Source of the DNA: Lachancea dasiensis
Taxonomy: Eukaryota > Ascomycota > Saccharomycetes > Saccharomycetales > Saccharomycetaceae
Length of the DNA: 64,000 bases
Assembly: GCA_900074725.1 (NCBI GenBank)
Contig: LT598459.1
Location: 72,467 to 136,466 of the forward strand
Direction of reading: 5' to 3'
Position 1 is the stretch's first letter. Every line of letters begins with the position of its first letter. The notes under the pieces are model-generated. The model saw nothing but the letters and a program-made list of their open reading frames with translations. It was not told the DNA's origin and did not search any database. Shown here one piece after another: positions 41,374 to 52,139 of the stretch. Position numbers and translations under genes: made by a program.

Positions 41374-42464
41374 ATGTTAAGTCTGAACGGAAACTTCGAT
41401 CTAAATCTCCAGCTGCGTCTAACAACGAAGAATTGTTCAATTTTGATAATCCACATGGCGGCCTGTTTAGCGAGAAGAAACTAACTGTTCTGACTCGACA
41501 CGGTGCAAGCTACACTGGTAGTGATCGTCAGGTAGCTAACAAATCAGAGGATGACGAAATATTTGCTAAAAAACGTGAACTGTATCAGATGCCGAGGCTT
41601 CTAATTGAGCCACACCATATGGAATCATTAGAAGCCAAAATGGACCCACTATCAGACGAGATATACGCAGCTTACCATCGTAAAATGTACAAGCAGGAGG
41701 TACGAATGGTCAATCAAGACAAAATTCAAGCCGAAACCGAAGCGGAACGCTTGGGAGGTGTGTTGGAAGATCTGCAATCGGAAGCCAATTGGGTCAAACG
41801 GCTATTAAAAACCACAATCGTTCAAAATCCTGACGATGAGATGGAACTACAAAAGAAAAGAAGCCTAACGCAATCGAGCATCATGGCTATGCTGCAGCGT
41901 TTTGGCGACATGAAAAATCTTGCGTCCTCGTTTGCTCGCGGAGGGAGGGCCAAAGTCGTCGACCCAGATCTTAGTTTTTCCAATACAGTAAAGCGCATAA
42001 ACAATTATAGAAGACCGGCCTTGATAGACTTTGACGAATTGAACCTGACTTCCGACGAGGACGACGAAAGGCTATCAAACTCGGAAATAAAAGCGCAAAG
42101 AAAGAGCCGGCAAGAGCGCCGGTATGGTGGAACTGTTGTGATACAATTGAGAAAAAGTTTAGCATGCTACTACAAGTATGCCATCGTAGCTGAACCCATG
42201 AGGCCAGCATACATTGTGCGATGTTCAAAGGCCGAGAAAGAAAAATGGTGTCGGATGGCGGAATCTCTTCCGCCTAAATTTAAAGATTATGCACAATTTC
42301 CTAAGCAAAGCTATGTGACCAGACCAGTGAAGCATCAAAATTGGGCCAATGGCCATCGTGATGGGGCAGCCCCAGCCAGTACTGCCCCCAAAAAGAGGAC
42401 AAGTGGCAGGAAAAATCATCGCAGTAACTCTTCTTCCCCAACGAAAAGGAGCCATCAAGTCTGA
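41370..42464 (+). CDS. SAS4: SAS histone acetyltransferase complex subunit Sas4
   Basis: Sas4 links the acetyltransferase Sas2 to Sas5; the complex acetylates H4 lysine 16 and limits spread of silencing. The 364-residue product is shorter than the 481-residue yeast protein. It has a charged N terminus, then the conserved-looking block MPRLLIEPHHMESLEAKMDPLS followed by a helical segment rich in Glu and Gln (MVNQDKIQAETEAERLGG). The C terminus is basic and Ser-rich, probably disordered. No enzyme motif is expected for this scaffold. The name rests on weak similarity plus its place between CDC1 and SCC2. It converges with SCC2, 59 bp apart. Confidence 0.78.
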   Translation: MNVKSERKLRSKSPAASNNEELFNFDNPHGGLFSEKKLTVLTRHGASYTGSDRQVANKSEDDEIFAKKRELYQMPRLLIEPHHMESLEAKMDPLSDEIYAAYHRKMYKQEVRMVNQDKIQAETEAERLGGVLEDLQSEANWVKRLLKTTIVQNPDDEMELQKKRSLTQSSIMAMLQRFGDMKNLASSFARGGRAKVVDPDLSFSNTVKRINNYRRPALIDFDELNLTSDEDDERLSNSEIKAQRKSRQERRYGGTVVIQLRKSLACYYKYAIVAEPMRPAYIVRCSKAEKEKWCRMAESLPPKFKDYAQFPKQSYVTRPVKHQNWANGHRDGAAPASTAPKKRTSGRKNHRSNSSSPTKRSHQV

Positions 42465-42523
42465 AAAGTGTACGCTGGTTAAAAAGCCTCAATACTTATC
42501 AAAATCACGCCGTATATTGCACA

Positions 42524-45500
42524 TCATTGAGTACTCCAAAAACGATTGCACAATTCATGCTCATCGAGACCAGCTGGCGGGAATTGGAACTGTATATCGA
42601 GATGCTTCGCTTCCGCAGGCTTCATTCTCAAGTCTTCGTCCTCACTGGTTCCTACACCGGCGACCGTCTCATCGTTGATCCCGAATTTCCGGCATAAATA
42701 AATCCTCAGTTCTAAAAGACACTCACGAGAAATGATAAGATCCCTAGGAAGCTTTTTTGCTGCTGTATCGTTCGTGGCATCGTCAGCCATCTGCTCAATG
42801 GACTGCAACAATTCTTCGGCCCTGACGTCAAGCAGCCGCGCTAAGACACAAACGTCAAGTATGCTGTCAAAACCGAGGCCAGCCATATTCATGCAGAGAA
42901 TAACGAGTTGCACTCTGGGGAATGTGCCTTTTCCAGCGCCAAAGTAGGAAGATAAGGTCTTTTTGTAAGCGTTAAAAAATCTTGATGGCTTCATGCCCAG
43001 CTTATACATGAGGCTTTGCACTGCAGGTAAAAAGATTGCGTTGCAAGATCTTCCGCTCTCTTGCATCCGTTTAATATGTTCAACACCCGCTTTAAACCCA
43101 TTTCCCAAATTACTGAAGGGTAAACTGGAATTTTTGCTGAAAGTGTTTTCTATCACTACTATGGCTTGTCTCCTCGTTTCGCTGCTGGGAGAACCTAATA
43201 AGCATATAAGTGTTGGGAGACAGTTCACAGGGTTGGTATAACCAAAGTCAAGCACTAGCTCGATAAATTGCAACGTGACGCAAGAATGTGCGGTATCCTC
43301 TTGCAGGGCTAATTTCAAGACCTTTTTCAAATATCGAGAGGCCACAGCTGGACAAATAGCACTACTAGGCTTAGACTGCTCGATTGAGCGTCCCCTCTGG
43401 ACTTTCAAGGTGGAGTAGCGCACGGGGCGAGTCAGTTGGAGGGCCTTTTGCTCTTCACTTATAAATAAGTCTGAGAAGCATTGAACGATCACTAGGCTTG
43501 TTACCAAATTATTTGAGGTAAACTCTTTGTCAACCACACCTAAAAGTTTAGGTGAGTTAAACAGTTTGGGATGGGAAGTGCCAACCTTAAGTAGGTTCCT
43601 GAACGCGATCTTTCTCAAGAGTGGGTCGATCTCTGGCCTTGTGAAAAGAAGCAGGCATTTCGTAACATACTCACTAAGAGGTTCATTTGACTTGAGGTTG
43701 GGAAATCTCTCCTCCAAGTTTGTGAAATTGCAAAATCTTGCGAAGCCAGCAGCGAGGTAAAGTAGTCGTTGCACCTTACCGTCTGCTACCACTGACGATG
43801 GATTTTGCATGCATAAGTTGATGTATGGTGTTAGTAACGATAAACACGACGCGCAGGCCCTCGAAATTCTAGTATCGTCGCCCTTTTGGCGCTGTATGGA
43901 CCAACAAAGTGGAATGGCCTCCTCCATCTCTCGAACGCTCATCTTTGGAAGTTTTCCCAATGTGGTACTCTCTAATTCAATAAGGAAACTGGTCTTGAAG
44001 TATGACAGCTTTGAGAAGCTGTTTTTGAAAACTTTTAAAATGTAGTACTGCAGGTCTGAAAGCTCGGAGGACATGAGATAGGGGAACAGGTTTGTGATGT
44101 GAACTTTGCTGATGAACGCGTGTTCGCATGCAGATAATATTGCCAGCAGTTGAAAGATGTTAGCGTCTGACTGAACTTTCGCTTCCTTCAATTCGTCATT
44201 CCCATAATGCATTAATATGGCTTCGTCTACAAGCTTTCCGGTAAGATGACGAATAGTGAAATTGACCGCTTCGAAAGTTTCTTTGGTGTGCAGAGTCCCG
44301 TCGAGAACATATTCATTCAAGAAGGTCTCAAATAATTGTGAATCCTCTTCATACTGGCCAACAAGAGTGGAAATGACAGTGAGAACCTCTTTTTGGTGGG
44401 CGTCTTCGCCTAAAGCATATCGATCCCCACCCGAAGTCTTCAAAAACCAAAATTCTAGCAAAGAGGTTTGGGCTTTTTCAATGATTGAGTCTTCTTCATC
44501 CTCTGTTCTTCTTAATATTCTACTGGCCACAAAAGCTTTAATTCCAACGTCGCTGGTTCTTTCATAAATATCAAGGTTTAACTTTAAAACTTGCTTTCGG
44601 ATTGTGGCACTTTCATCATTGTAATTCAAGTTAATGAGGGTATAATACCCAGTCAAATGGGTCGAGCTCAATAAATCCAAGATTGCCATTTTAACGGAGG
44701 ACGATGAATCCAAGAGCCTTTTCTCTATGACATTTTTTATAGATGGCACCTCTAGCATTCCGGGATCGTTAGATACTAATGGGGCGAGACACTTGATTGC
44801 CCCCGACCTTAGCTTGACACTTTGCCTATTTAGCAGCGACAAAACAAGTCTAACGTAAGGATCGAAAAGACTTAATAATTCAGACACTTGAAGTAAAAGA
44901 AAATAGTCATGCTTGGGGTCTTTCGGTGTTGAAGATGACAGTAAGGAACTATTATGGCAATCTCCTCCACCTACTTCTTGTAGGGCCATCAAAATTTTCG
45001 AGTCAATTCTTTCCTTCCGAATCGCATTATCTACTGTCAGCCCTGAAATAGCCGCTAGACACGCTATTTTCCTGTCCCACAAAAAATCTCGCGAAGTAAC
45101 ATCGTTGTTGGCCTGAGATAGAAAGGACAGGCAATTTTGGAAGCTTGAAAGGACTTTCCCTAGCATTTCATCGTCATTATAGACGCTCATGAATGTGACA
45201 CCTTCAATTGATTTGATTTTAAGTTTGATATCCTGTATAGTACTTCCAACGTTTGCGATAATCTGTAGAATGGAAGACTCTTTAGTGGCGTTGCTTTGAT
45301 GGGATGGACTAAATACTAGCAGCATTTTTTTCAATAAAGATGCAAGCAGAATCTCACCCACGCACCAAGCCGGGTGTACGGTCATCGCAAGTAGGTCTTG
45401 AACATAATTGTCCAGAATGTACTTCTTAAAGGAATTGACAGCAAAGCATTTGTTCAGAATAGAATTGTTGACATGTTCAATAAATGACGAAAGCTCAGAC

Positions 45501-46915
45501 TGTTGCTCTTTGAATGTATTGATGAACTCCTCAATATGGGTTTTATCGAGGCCTTCTGATGAAGGTCGAAATGCTGATGAATTAACCGCTTGAAGCATGC
45601 GAGCTATTGTCAAGAAAAGGTGTGTTGCATATAAAGAGTCGCCAATTTTTTGAAGTTTCTTCCGAATTCTGCTTGTAGGCAGAGCATCGATTCTGAAGAG
45701 AAGCTCATCGAGAATAAATATCCGCTGCGTAGGAAGCTTTTCAAACATTGTTATAAGAGCGACAGAACTCTCTCTTCGCAGAGTTTCAAGCCAAGTAGAT
45801 AGGGAAGACATGCCTTTGACCATGATTGGGTTGAACGTGAGGAGGTCAGAGAGCAAGTACACTAGTTTAGTAATCAGTTGTTCCTCTTGCATAGGCTTTT
45901 TTTGAATGTAGGAAGACAGTAAGGACAGGGCTGCTTTCAATTGTAAATAGTCATCCGCTGTCGCTGCCATACTGGTGTCGCTGTCCGTCAAGGACTCGAT
46001 CACCTTCTGTAGGAAGCAGACAACTGAAACAAGGTAACGCTCCAAATAAAGACGCTTTTCATCAATGTCCATTAGAAATATCATGAATATGACAGTGGCA
46101 GATTTGAAGGCTGCATTGTTATGGCCAACTTCCCCCGTCTTCAAAATGGCATCTATGCTTTCCGAGCACACGCGTAACAGCCTGTTCAATGTGTCAAATG
46201 GAATTTTCTCTAGAACATCCTTAATTTGGGAGATATTCTTGAGAATCAGCATTATTCTTTCAAGGCAGGTCTCAGAAACCACCCTAAGATCTCCAATCTT
46301 CGTCCAATAAAGCTGATTATGAAGATGGGCCGAGTTTGTATCATCGCCTAAGTAAGGCATGATTCTCTCTAACTCTTTCAGGTATTGGCTGTGCATAGTA
46401 ACCTGATCCAACGAATACTCTTCAGCAGCAGCTTTGACTTTTTTAGCTTTAGCTTCGGTTTCTATGTCCCTGTAACTTGCATCATCATCAACAACAGATA
46501 TATCATTGTATCTTTCAAGGCTATCTGAGTTGTTTGAGAGGTCTGTAAGTTCGCTGGCGCTCAAAGTTGGGGCCCTTTTGGCCCTCTCGAAGCAATTTGG
46601 GTTCAAAAACTGCTGTGCTCCATCAGACAAACCCGAAAACAGATCGATAGACGCGTCTTGAGTGTTTCCTACTGGAAGTGCAAATTCGCGAAATTGAATT
46701 TCAGGTGCCTCATCGACTTCAAGTCTATGTACTGAGGCCTCTTTTCTCTCGCCAACGCGAAACTCTGGTCCTTTGATGACGGGGGCGACTCGTAGAGACG
46801 AGTGAAGTAGCTCACACAAGCCACTCTTTGGAATGAGAAAATTCAAGGGCTGGTATTCTAAGCATTCTGTTAAGCGTTTAGGAATATTCGTTTTGTCGCC
46901 AGGGAAACTTGTCAT
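42524..46915 (-). CDS. SCC2: Cohesin loader subunit Scc2
   Basis: Scc2 with Scc4 loads cohesin on DNA and stimulates its ATPase. This is the largest gene in the window, 1463 residues (yeast 1493). The N-terminal ~150 residues are variable and would contain the Scc4-binding part. The rest consists of HEAT-type helical repeats forming a hook; recognisable blocks are LVLSLLNRQSVKLRSGAIKCLAPL, DSSSSVKMAILDLLSS and RKIAFRNLLKVGTSHP. Hydrophobic Leu-rich helices run through the protein without membrane segments. It is divergent from PUS5. Confidence 0.92.
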   Translation of the reverse strand: MTSFPGDKTNIPKRLTECLEYQPLNFLIPKSGLCELLHSSLRVAPVIKGPEFRVGERKEASVHRLEVDEAPEIQFREFALPVGNTQDASIDLFSGLSDGAQQFLNPNCFERAKRAPTLSASELTDLSNNSDSLERYNDISVVDDDASYRDIETEAKAKKVKAAAEEYSLDQVTMHSQYLKELERIMPYLGDDTNSAHLHNQLYWTKIGDLRVVSETCLERIMLILKNISQIKDVLEKIPFDTLNRLLRVCSESIDAILKTGEVGHNNAAFKSATVIFMIFLMDIDEKRLYLERYLVSVVCFLQKVIESLTDSDTSMAATADDYLQLKAALSLLSSYIQKKPMQEEQLITKLVYLLSDLLTFNPIMVKGMSSLSTWLETLRRESSVALITMFEKLPTQRIFILDELLFRIDALPTSRIRKKLQKIGDSLYATHLFLTIARMLQAVNSSAFRPSSEGLDKTHIEEFINTFKEQQSELSSFIEHVNNSILNKCFAVNSFKKYILDNYVQDLLAMTVHPAWCVGEILLASLLKKMLLVFSPSHQSNATKESSILQIIANVGSTIQDIKLKIKSIEGVTFMSVYNDDEMLGKVLSSFQNCLSFLSQANNDVTSRDFLWDRKIACLAAISGLTVDNAIRKERIDSKILMALQEVGGGDCHNSSLLSSSTPKDPKHDYFLLLQVSELLSLFDPYVRLVLSLLNRQSVKLRSGAIKCLAPLVSNDPGMLEVPSIKNVIEKRLLDSSSSVKMAILDLLSSTHLTGYYTLINLNYNDESATIRKQVLKLNLDIYERTSDVGIKAFVASRILRRTEDEEDSIIEKAQTSLLEFWFLKTSGGDRYALGEDAHQKEVLTVISTLVGQYEEDSQLFETFLNEYVLDGTLHTKETFEAVNFTIRHLTGKLVDEAILMHYGNDELKEAKVQSDANIFQLLAILSACEHAFISKVHITNLFPYLMSSELSDLQYYILKVFKNSFSKLSYFKTSFLIELESTTLGKLPKMSVREMEEAIPLCWSIQRQKGDDTRISRACASCLSLLTPYINLCMQNPSSVVADGKVQRLLYLAAGFARFCNFTNLEERFPNLKSNEPLSEYVTKCLLLFTRPEIDPLLRKIAFRNLLKVGTSHPKLFNSPKLLGVVDKEFTSNNLVTSLVIVQCFSDLFISEEQKALQLTRPVRYSTLKVQRGRSIEQSKPSSAICPAVASRYLKKVLKLALQEDTAHSCVTLQFIELVLDFGYTNPVNCLPTLICLLGSPSSETRRQAIVVIENTFSKNSSLPFSNLGNGFKAGVEHIKRMQESGRSCNAIFLPAVQSLMYKLGMKPSRFFNAYKKTLSSYFGAGKGTFPRVQLVILCMNMAGLGFDSILDVCVLARLLDVRAEELLQSIEQMADDATNDTAAKKLPRDLIISRECLLELRIYLCRKFGINDETVAGVGTSEDEDLRMKPAEAKHLDIQFQFPPAGLDEHELCNRFWSTQ

Positions 46916-47155
46916 TTAGCCGCCTTTGCACAGCGACAGTCTTACCACTTCTTCGAAGCTTATTACCCAGGTTTCAAACACTTGAAGCGTACAGCAAAGT
47001 TATCCGGTTATTGAATACTTTGATATATTATCAACGGCGATCCTGTGCAGTTTGCCGGCTCTGTATGGTTTTTGTATAATAGGTGAAGTTAACGCTTTAA
47101 TAAATAAATCTCGTAAATTGATCTAACTTTACACACTCAGGATCTCGATCAGAGA

Positions 47156-47875
47156 ATGTCTCCGAAGGTCCCTGTTCGTATCATATATAACTGTAAATGC
47201 TATCTGGTGGTGAACAAGCCAATTGGAGTGTTTTCCCAGATGCCTGATCTCGCGAAATGGGCGAGCAATAATGATGGCAACCCACCACCAGTGCTGCTCG
47301 ATCTGGTAAGAACTGAAGCAAATAATAAAGGCCAAAGCGCCGAAGAATGGCGCACTGTTCATAGATTAGACACAAATGTGACAGGAGGTGTTCTCATTGC
47401 CAAAACAAAGAGTGCCGCGGCGTCATTCTCAAAGAACTTACGAAAAGGCGGAAACGCTGGGAACAAGCTCATACGAAAGTACATAGCGCTTGTTGACGGG
47501 GAAACAAACCACATTCCAGATCAGGGCCACCTAGAGTACGACGGAATGAAAAGCTGGTTTCGGAAGATTGATTCAGGTGCCCTGGCCCTTCAGCTCTGTA
47601 CCGGCCGAAAACATCAGATTAGACTACAACTATCGAAAATAGGGATTCCCATAAAAAATGACTTGAAGTATGGAGGTGCTCCAATAAATGGTGCCGGTCG
47701 CCAGATCGGGTTGCATTCGGCCATGATACATACACAAGTAGGCCTGCAACGTCGTAAGCATCTGATAGCGATCAATTCTGGACAAGAATCTCTTTGGTCC
47801 GAATACATTGACGACTGTGGTAACTTCAAACCTGCAGTAGAAAGAATTCTTCTTGAAGACTGGGTATTCGATTAG
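47156..47875 (+). CDS. PUS5: Mitochondrial 21S rRNA pseudouridine synthase
   Basis: Pus5 makes the single known pseudouridine in yeast mitochondrial large-subunit rRNA. The 239-residue product (yeast 254) belongs to the RluA family: HRLDTNVTGG at 69-78 carries the catalytic Asp (D72), KYIALVDG follows, and LCTGRKHQIRLQLS is motif III. The N terminus resembles the family opening (IIYNCKCYLVVNKP). Its stop codon overlaps the NVJ3 stop on the opposite strand within TTAG (47872-47875). It is from the YLR track (YLR165C), between SCC2 and NVJ3. Confidence 0.93.
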   Translation: MSPKVPVRIIYNCKCYLVVNKPIGVFSQMPDLAKWASNNDGNPPPVLLDLVRTEANNKGQSAEEWRTVHRLDTNVTGGVLIAKTKSAAASFSKNLRKGGNAGNKLIRKYIALVDGETNHIPDQGHLEYDGMKSWFRKIDSGALALQLCTGRKHQIRLQLSKIGIPIKNDLKYGGAPINGAGRQIGLHSAMIHTQVGLQRRKHLIAINSGQESLWSEYIDDCGNFKPAVERILLEDWVFD

Positions 47876-49074
47876 CATGAATGTGCCACTACGCACGTCA
47901 AAATCCTTTGCATCAAGTCGCGGTTCGACCTCTGATCCATGCTTAAAAGAGCCACAAAGTCGTGAAGGTCCTTGTCGGTAAGGCCTAAAAATAGATCGAT
48001 TCGGTATTGGCTTACCAACTTATGAAGATTCTGTTGGCATTCAAGCCGAAGGGCCTGTCTCTGCGCTTCATTCAAAGCCACCCTGGGAGGTCCCATGCAT
48101 ATATCTGTAGGAAACACAAGCTGTCGGAGTTTGTTAAATATCAGTGAAGCCCTCGAGCGAGTAGACACTCTGTCGACAATGTTTTCCCGGAATAAGCGGT
48201 ACATTATTCTGTCAACCACGGGTAATTTAATGGCAATTTGCTGCCCATATTTGCAGATGCAGTATAACAGTGGTCTGCGTCGCTCGAAGCTAGTCATTTT
48301 CTTTAAACATGTAAAAAGGTAACGATAAGCGAACGGTCTTTGTAATTGACGAGGAGATTGACCTTGAAAAAGGGAAGAAAACATCAGTTTCAAGTCGCCA
48401 GTTTTTCTCTTCACATTCACAGGACTTGATTGAGACCTCTGGTTAACAGAGGTTAATAATTTGTTTAAGACTTCAAGCACCAAGTCAGGATTCGCAATGC
48501 TGTTAAGGATTTTACCACAAATCAAGTTCTCATACAGAGATTTCAGTAAAGTGGCCTCTAATTTGGACTCACTGTTAGCGAGAGAGCAAATGAAAGAGGA
48601 AGCGTTTAAAAATGCCGGATCCCGGGCAAAGCTGTTGCTACCTTCCTTAAAAACTTGGAAATGCCGTATTATGACGAACGGTATATCGTCAAGGACTAGC
48701 CGTTCCCAATCGAAAGAATGATTTTCGAAATGGTCTATCAGCTGGTCGACAGCTGAAAAAAGGTCGGTGAGAAAGTCTTGGTTTGTCGAAGGTATCTTGG
48801 GACCGAACCAAGAGCTTACAAAATTTTTGAAAACAAGCGCGAAAAAGGCATGGACAGTGAGCCTATGGTAATCCATCTGTGTAATTCTAGATCGAAGTGG
48901 ATCTGGGTAAACAGACTGGGCAAGTTCCCGGAGGTATTCGGGAGAATTTTTGGCATGACTAGACTCAAAACTCGCACCCCCAACTTGGGCTGCAATTGGA
49001 TCGTTTTTCAGCTTAACTTTCCGCTGGAACCTTGGAACCAAGCTCGAATTAGCATTGTAAAGTATTGTTGACAT
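47872..49074 (-). CDS. NVJ3: PXA-domain protein, nucleus-vacuole junction associated
   Basis: In S. cerevisiae Nvj3 (YDR179W-A) is recruited by Mdm1 to ER-vacuole contacts. The 400-residue product (yeast 463) has an N-terminal PXA-like region starting about residue 45 (SPEYLRELAQSVYPDPLRSRI) and containing FFALVFKNFVSSWFGPKI, the tryptophan-containing signature of PXA domains. Helical segments fill the rest. No transmembrane helix is evident. The call relies on PXA features and on neighbours CSN9 and SDH4. It is divergent from CSN9, 128 bp between starts. Confidence 0.82.
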   Translation of the reverse strand: MSTILYNANSSLVPRFQRKVKLKNDPIAAQVGGASFESSHAKNSPEYLRELAQSVYPDPLRSRITQMDYHRLTVHAFFALVFKNFVSSWFGPKIPSTNQDFLTDLFSAVDQLIDHFENHSFDWERLVLDDIPFVIIRHFQVFKEGSNSFARDPAFLNASSFICSLANSESKLEATLLKSLYENLICGKILNSIANPDLVLEVLNKLLTSVNQRSQSSPVNVKRKTGDLKLMFSSLFQGQSPRQLQRPFAYRYLFTCLKKMTSFERRRPLLYCICKYGQQIAIKLPVVDRIMYRLFRENIVDRVSTRSRASLIFNKLRQLVFPTDICMGPPRVALNEAQRQALRLECQQNLHKLVSQYRIDLFLGLTDKDLHDFVALLSMDQRSNRDLMQRILTCVVAHSC

Positions 49075-49202
49075 TTATGTCAGCTGAAACTGCATCCCCC
49101 GCTTCGAATTTTGGTGAATTTAGGTATAATGATTTATTTATCACGAACCGAGTAACAAGAACACTAATTTCGTATATTCCATAGACCTGTCATCATTTGA
49201 GA

Positions 49203-49685
49203 ATGATAAATGAAGAGCTTCTTCGAGAGCTCGAGAACATCGATCGAATACACTACAAGTCATTATGGCTTGATGCAGCTGACGATTTGGATAATAAACT
49301 CTTGGAACTGTTCAGCTTTGGTAAAGTACAAGATGCATCTAATATCGATATCAACGACTTCACGCACCTAATGTGGCGGAAACTAAAAAGACTAACGCTT
49401 CTGGACTTATGTTGCCGTAAAAGAACTTTAACTGTCGAAGAAATACGAACGAAGTGTGGACTACAAAATTCGATAGAGGCTGATCAATTATTGATGAGTA
49501 TTGGCACTTGGGTAGAGTTCAGTATTGATCAAGTCAGCGGAGAGATATGTATACTGCAGTGCCACGAGCATCGGGATGTTTACAACGGAGAAAAGTCCTT
49601 GAAGTTCGTTACAGTGGAAAATTCCGGCCGAACAATATTGGAGGACCTTCGAAAATGGAAAACCAAACTCACCTGTGAATTGTAA
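49203..49685 (+). CDS. CSN9: COP9 signalosome-like complex subunit 9
   Basis: Csn9 is a subunit of the budding-yeast signalosome that removes Rub1 from cullins; in S. cerevisiae it affects the pheromone response. The first ATG of the frame is 49203 (MINEELLRELEN), giving 160 residues (yeast 162). It is a small, mostly helical, PCI-related protein. The C terminus matches yeast at HRDVYNGEKSLK and LRKWKTKL. It is divergent from NVJ3 and converges with SDH4. Confidence 0.86.
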   Translation: MINEELLRELENIDRIHYKSLWLDAADDLDNKLLELFSFGKVQDASNIDINDFTHLMWRKLKRLTLLDLCCRKRTLTVEEIRTKCGLQNSIEADQLLMSIGTWVEFSIDQVSGEICILQCHEHRDVYNGEKSLKFVTVENSGRTILEDLRKWKTKLTCEL

Positions 49686-49799
49686 CAAGTTATCGAACAT
49701 TTAAGAATGTATATATAAATAAAGAATAATAAATAGATATGGCGCAGCAGATCGGCCCATTGCGCGCTAAATGGAAAATTCGGGTCCTAATTGTAGGTT

Positions 49800-50318
49800 T
49801 TACTTCTTCTCCCCTTCGGAATGGGTGCTAGCCGTCCATAGCTTTTGCACAACACCGCTGAGGCCATTTTCTTCAGTCTCCAACTTGTAGATACCAACAC
49901 CAGCAAACAACGAGCCGAGGGTTAGCATGTACATGGCATAGTTGTGGTATTTTCCGTAAACTCTGGAGGGGATGTAATCAATGATGCAGGATTGGAACCC
50001 AACGTAACAGTGGCCCAAAAGTGTCGTTGCTAGCAAGGAGTCAGCAACAACACTCACGTCTCCGCCAGCGGCCAAGCTGCTCCCTACCAGCGGCAAGAGA
50101 GCGACTGCAGTGAAACGTTCAAAGTCCCAATGCACGGAGCCGTGCAGCTTGTCGGAAGAAGGGGGAACGTATGCTTCGTTAACGTCGCCCTTGACGCCAC
50201 CTGGGTTTTGGGGTAATTTGGGGATAAAAGGGATAGTGAAGGATCTTTGGTTAGTGCAGTGGAGCGATCTAACAGCTGATCTTTGCATCAGTCCTCTAGA
50301 CATCAATTTGGAAAACAT
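49800..50318 (-). CDS. SDH4: Succinate dehydrogenase membrane anchor subunit
   Basis: Sdh4 pairs with Sdh3 to anchor complex II in the inner mitochondrial membrane and form the ubiquinone site. The ATG at 50318 gives 172 residues (yeast 181); the frame extends upstream without an ATG. A basic presequence (MFSKLMSRGLMQRSAVRSL) is followed by the mature start SFTIPFIPKLPQNPGGVKG, close to yeast. Three membrane helices follow. The conserved HCYVGFQSCIIDYIPSRVYG segment carries the ubiquinone-site Asp-Tyr pair and the region near the haem ligand. SDH4 and SHH4 are duplicates in S. cerevisiae; here there is one gene. Confidence 0.95.
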   Translation of the reverse strand: MFSKLMSRGLMQRSAVRSLHCTNQRSFTIPFIPKLPQNPGGVKGDVNEAYVPPSSDKLHGSVHWDFERFTAVALLPLVGSSLAAGGDVSVVADSLLATTLLGHCYVGFQSCIIDYIPSRVYGKYHNYAMYMLTLGSLFAGVGIYKLETEENGLSGVVQKLWTASTHSEGEKK

Positions 50319-50648
50319 TTTGGACTTGAAGAGGGAGTGGACGCCGACGTTTAGAGGCTGAGGACTTGGTTTGTTGTTGAAATGCGAAGCTGGTAATCCA
50401 GATAACAGGCCACCGATTTTTCGGCTTTTAGACACTTGTCGTCCTCAGGAAAGGTTTTGGACATGAGGTTTAATTAAGTGTATAACGGTGGTAATATCGG
50501 ATCCGAAAATGTACCATTTCGTATGTTGTGATATGGTTCGATTCGAGCACGACAAGGATTGGCATGTTGAAGACGCGATTGCATGCCTGCAGTGTGTAAG
50601 TTAGCCGAGTCCGCGCTTCATAACTAGTTTCGAGCTCTGTTGTAGTCC

Positions 50649-50663
50649 AAAAAAAAAAAAAAA
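50649..50663 (+). repeat. A15 homopolymer tract
   Basis: Fifteen consecutive A residues lie about 330 bp upstream of the SDH4 start. Such tracts exclude nucleosomes in yeast promoters, though this one is further away than usual. Confidence 0.7.
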
Positions 50664-52139
50664 CCAAAGAAACTGGTTCTTGGAAAGATTTAGTTGTTGT
50701 TGTCGCTCGATATTACTCTGCCGTCTACGGATGCTACCCTGGGACACCGAATTTTGCGTAAGGTAGGATAGTCTGGCGCGTACTTTGGGCGTATGCATGG
50801 GGTCTGCCTTTTGGAACTCAGCCCAAAAGCTAAAAATTAATGATTAATACCATCAGCAGGACGTTTCGTAAAAAATCCAATCGACTGAGAAATGTGCATC
50901 TCAGATGTAGCATTTACATGTCAAGCCCGGCTGCTTAATTTAGAACAGCACACGTTTGCACAGCTGCAAAGTGTTGCGGCACTGGGTGCTTGCGTCAAAC
51001 CTGACTGCTTTCACAAATTCATATGTTGCCCCGACGTTGGCAATACTGACATCAATATCATCATTTTTTCCAATACTGGCATGGTCGATATTACCTACAC
51101 AGAGCTATCCGAAAGCATTGAACAAATGCCTTCAGCTAGCTTCTTGCGTCAGTGAGAGTAGCGCATGTAAAGATGGTAGACCGAGCAGAGCGGTGATAGT
51201 CAAGGGACAAAAAAGAAACTGCACAGGGAAGAAGGGGCCCATAGAGTAAACTTGGCTAAGGTGATCGTTGTAAATACATATTTCAGAAGAACTATATAAG
51301 TGGATCAGATGCTTTGACCCCAATGCTGCGGCTTGATTTAGCATAGTATACACATTGAGTCTTTGGGCCCTCGCTTTTATCACTATACACTCCCCACCAA
51401 GATGTCAAGACGACGGCTGTGTAGAAATACGGCTGTTACCACTAACGCCAAGAAAGCACGCTTACTTGTCTGTCCAATGCTGTTGTAAAGACCACGTCGC
51501 AGAGCGGTGACTGCCGTAGCCAGAAGAGCAATGTCTCAAAAATAGGCGAACAGTATATGGAGTCGCCACTCCGGAGTGTTGACGGCTGATAAAATCTGAA
51601 ACATCGCGGGAAATACCGCCGTCTTGAGCAGAGTTGTGCTATGCATTTGATGTAAAGCAATTACATCTGTATCCTTTCTCGACTCACAGGAGGTGCAGAT
51701 TGAAATCCTCGATAAGGTTTCGATAGGATTTTTGTAGGGGATTGAGGCCACGTAGTCAACGTGCGAAGGTCAAAAAAGGAGACCCATATTCGGTTTATTG
51801 AAGCGCAAACTATGTGATCTGCAACAAATGAAATCTCAATTATTACCGGAAATGCCAAGTGCCAGTAATCTAGCACTGTTTGAATAGCATCGAGTTGCAT
51901 AACAGTAATCACCAACCTAGTGTCAGCATAGTACGAAGTGATACTCACAACGTCACTAAAGCGAAAGTGTATAAGGCGAAAATTACAACAATTAGGATTC
52001 AGAGGGGCAACAATTACATTGAAATGCTCTGACCAGTCATTCAGATCATCCAACGACCCAATTATCCATCTGTGGGATTCAATTGTTGGATTATCCAGCT
52101 CCGACTGCACGCAGATTATTTTCTTCACAATTTCGTATG

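Noticed and set aside
51661-52128. 155-codon minus-strand frame in the SDH4-MAS1 gap
   Set aside because: It begins with GTG, has no ATG until late, and its sequence resembles no family. No splice signals joining it to an upstream ATG exon were found.
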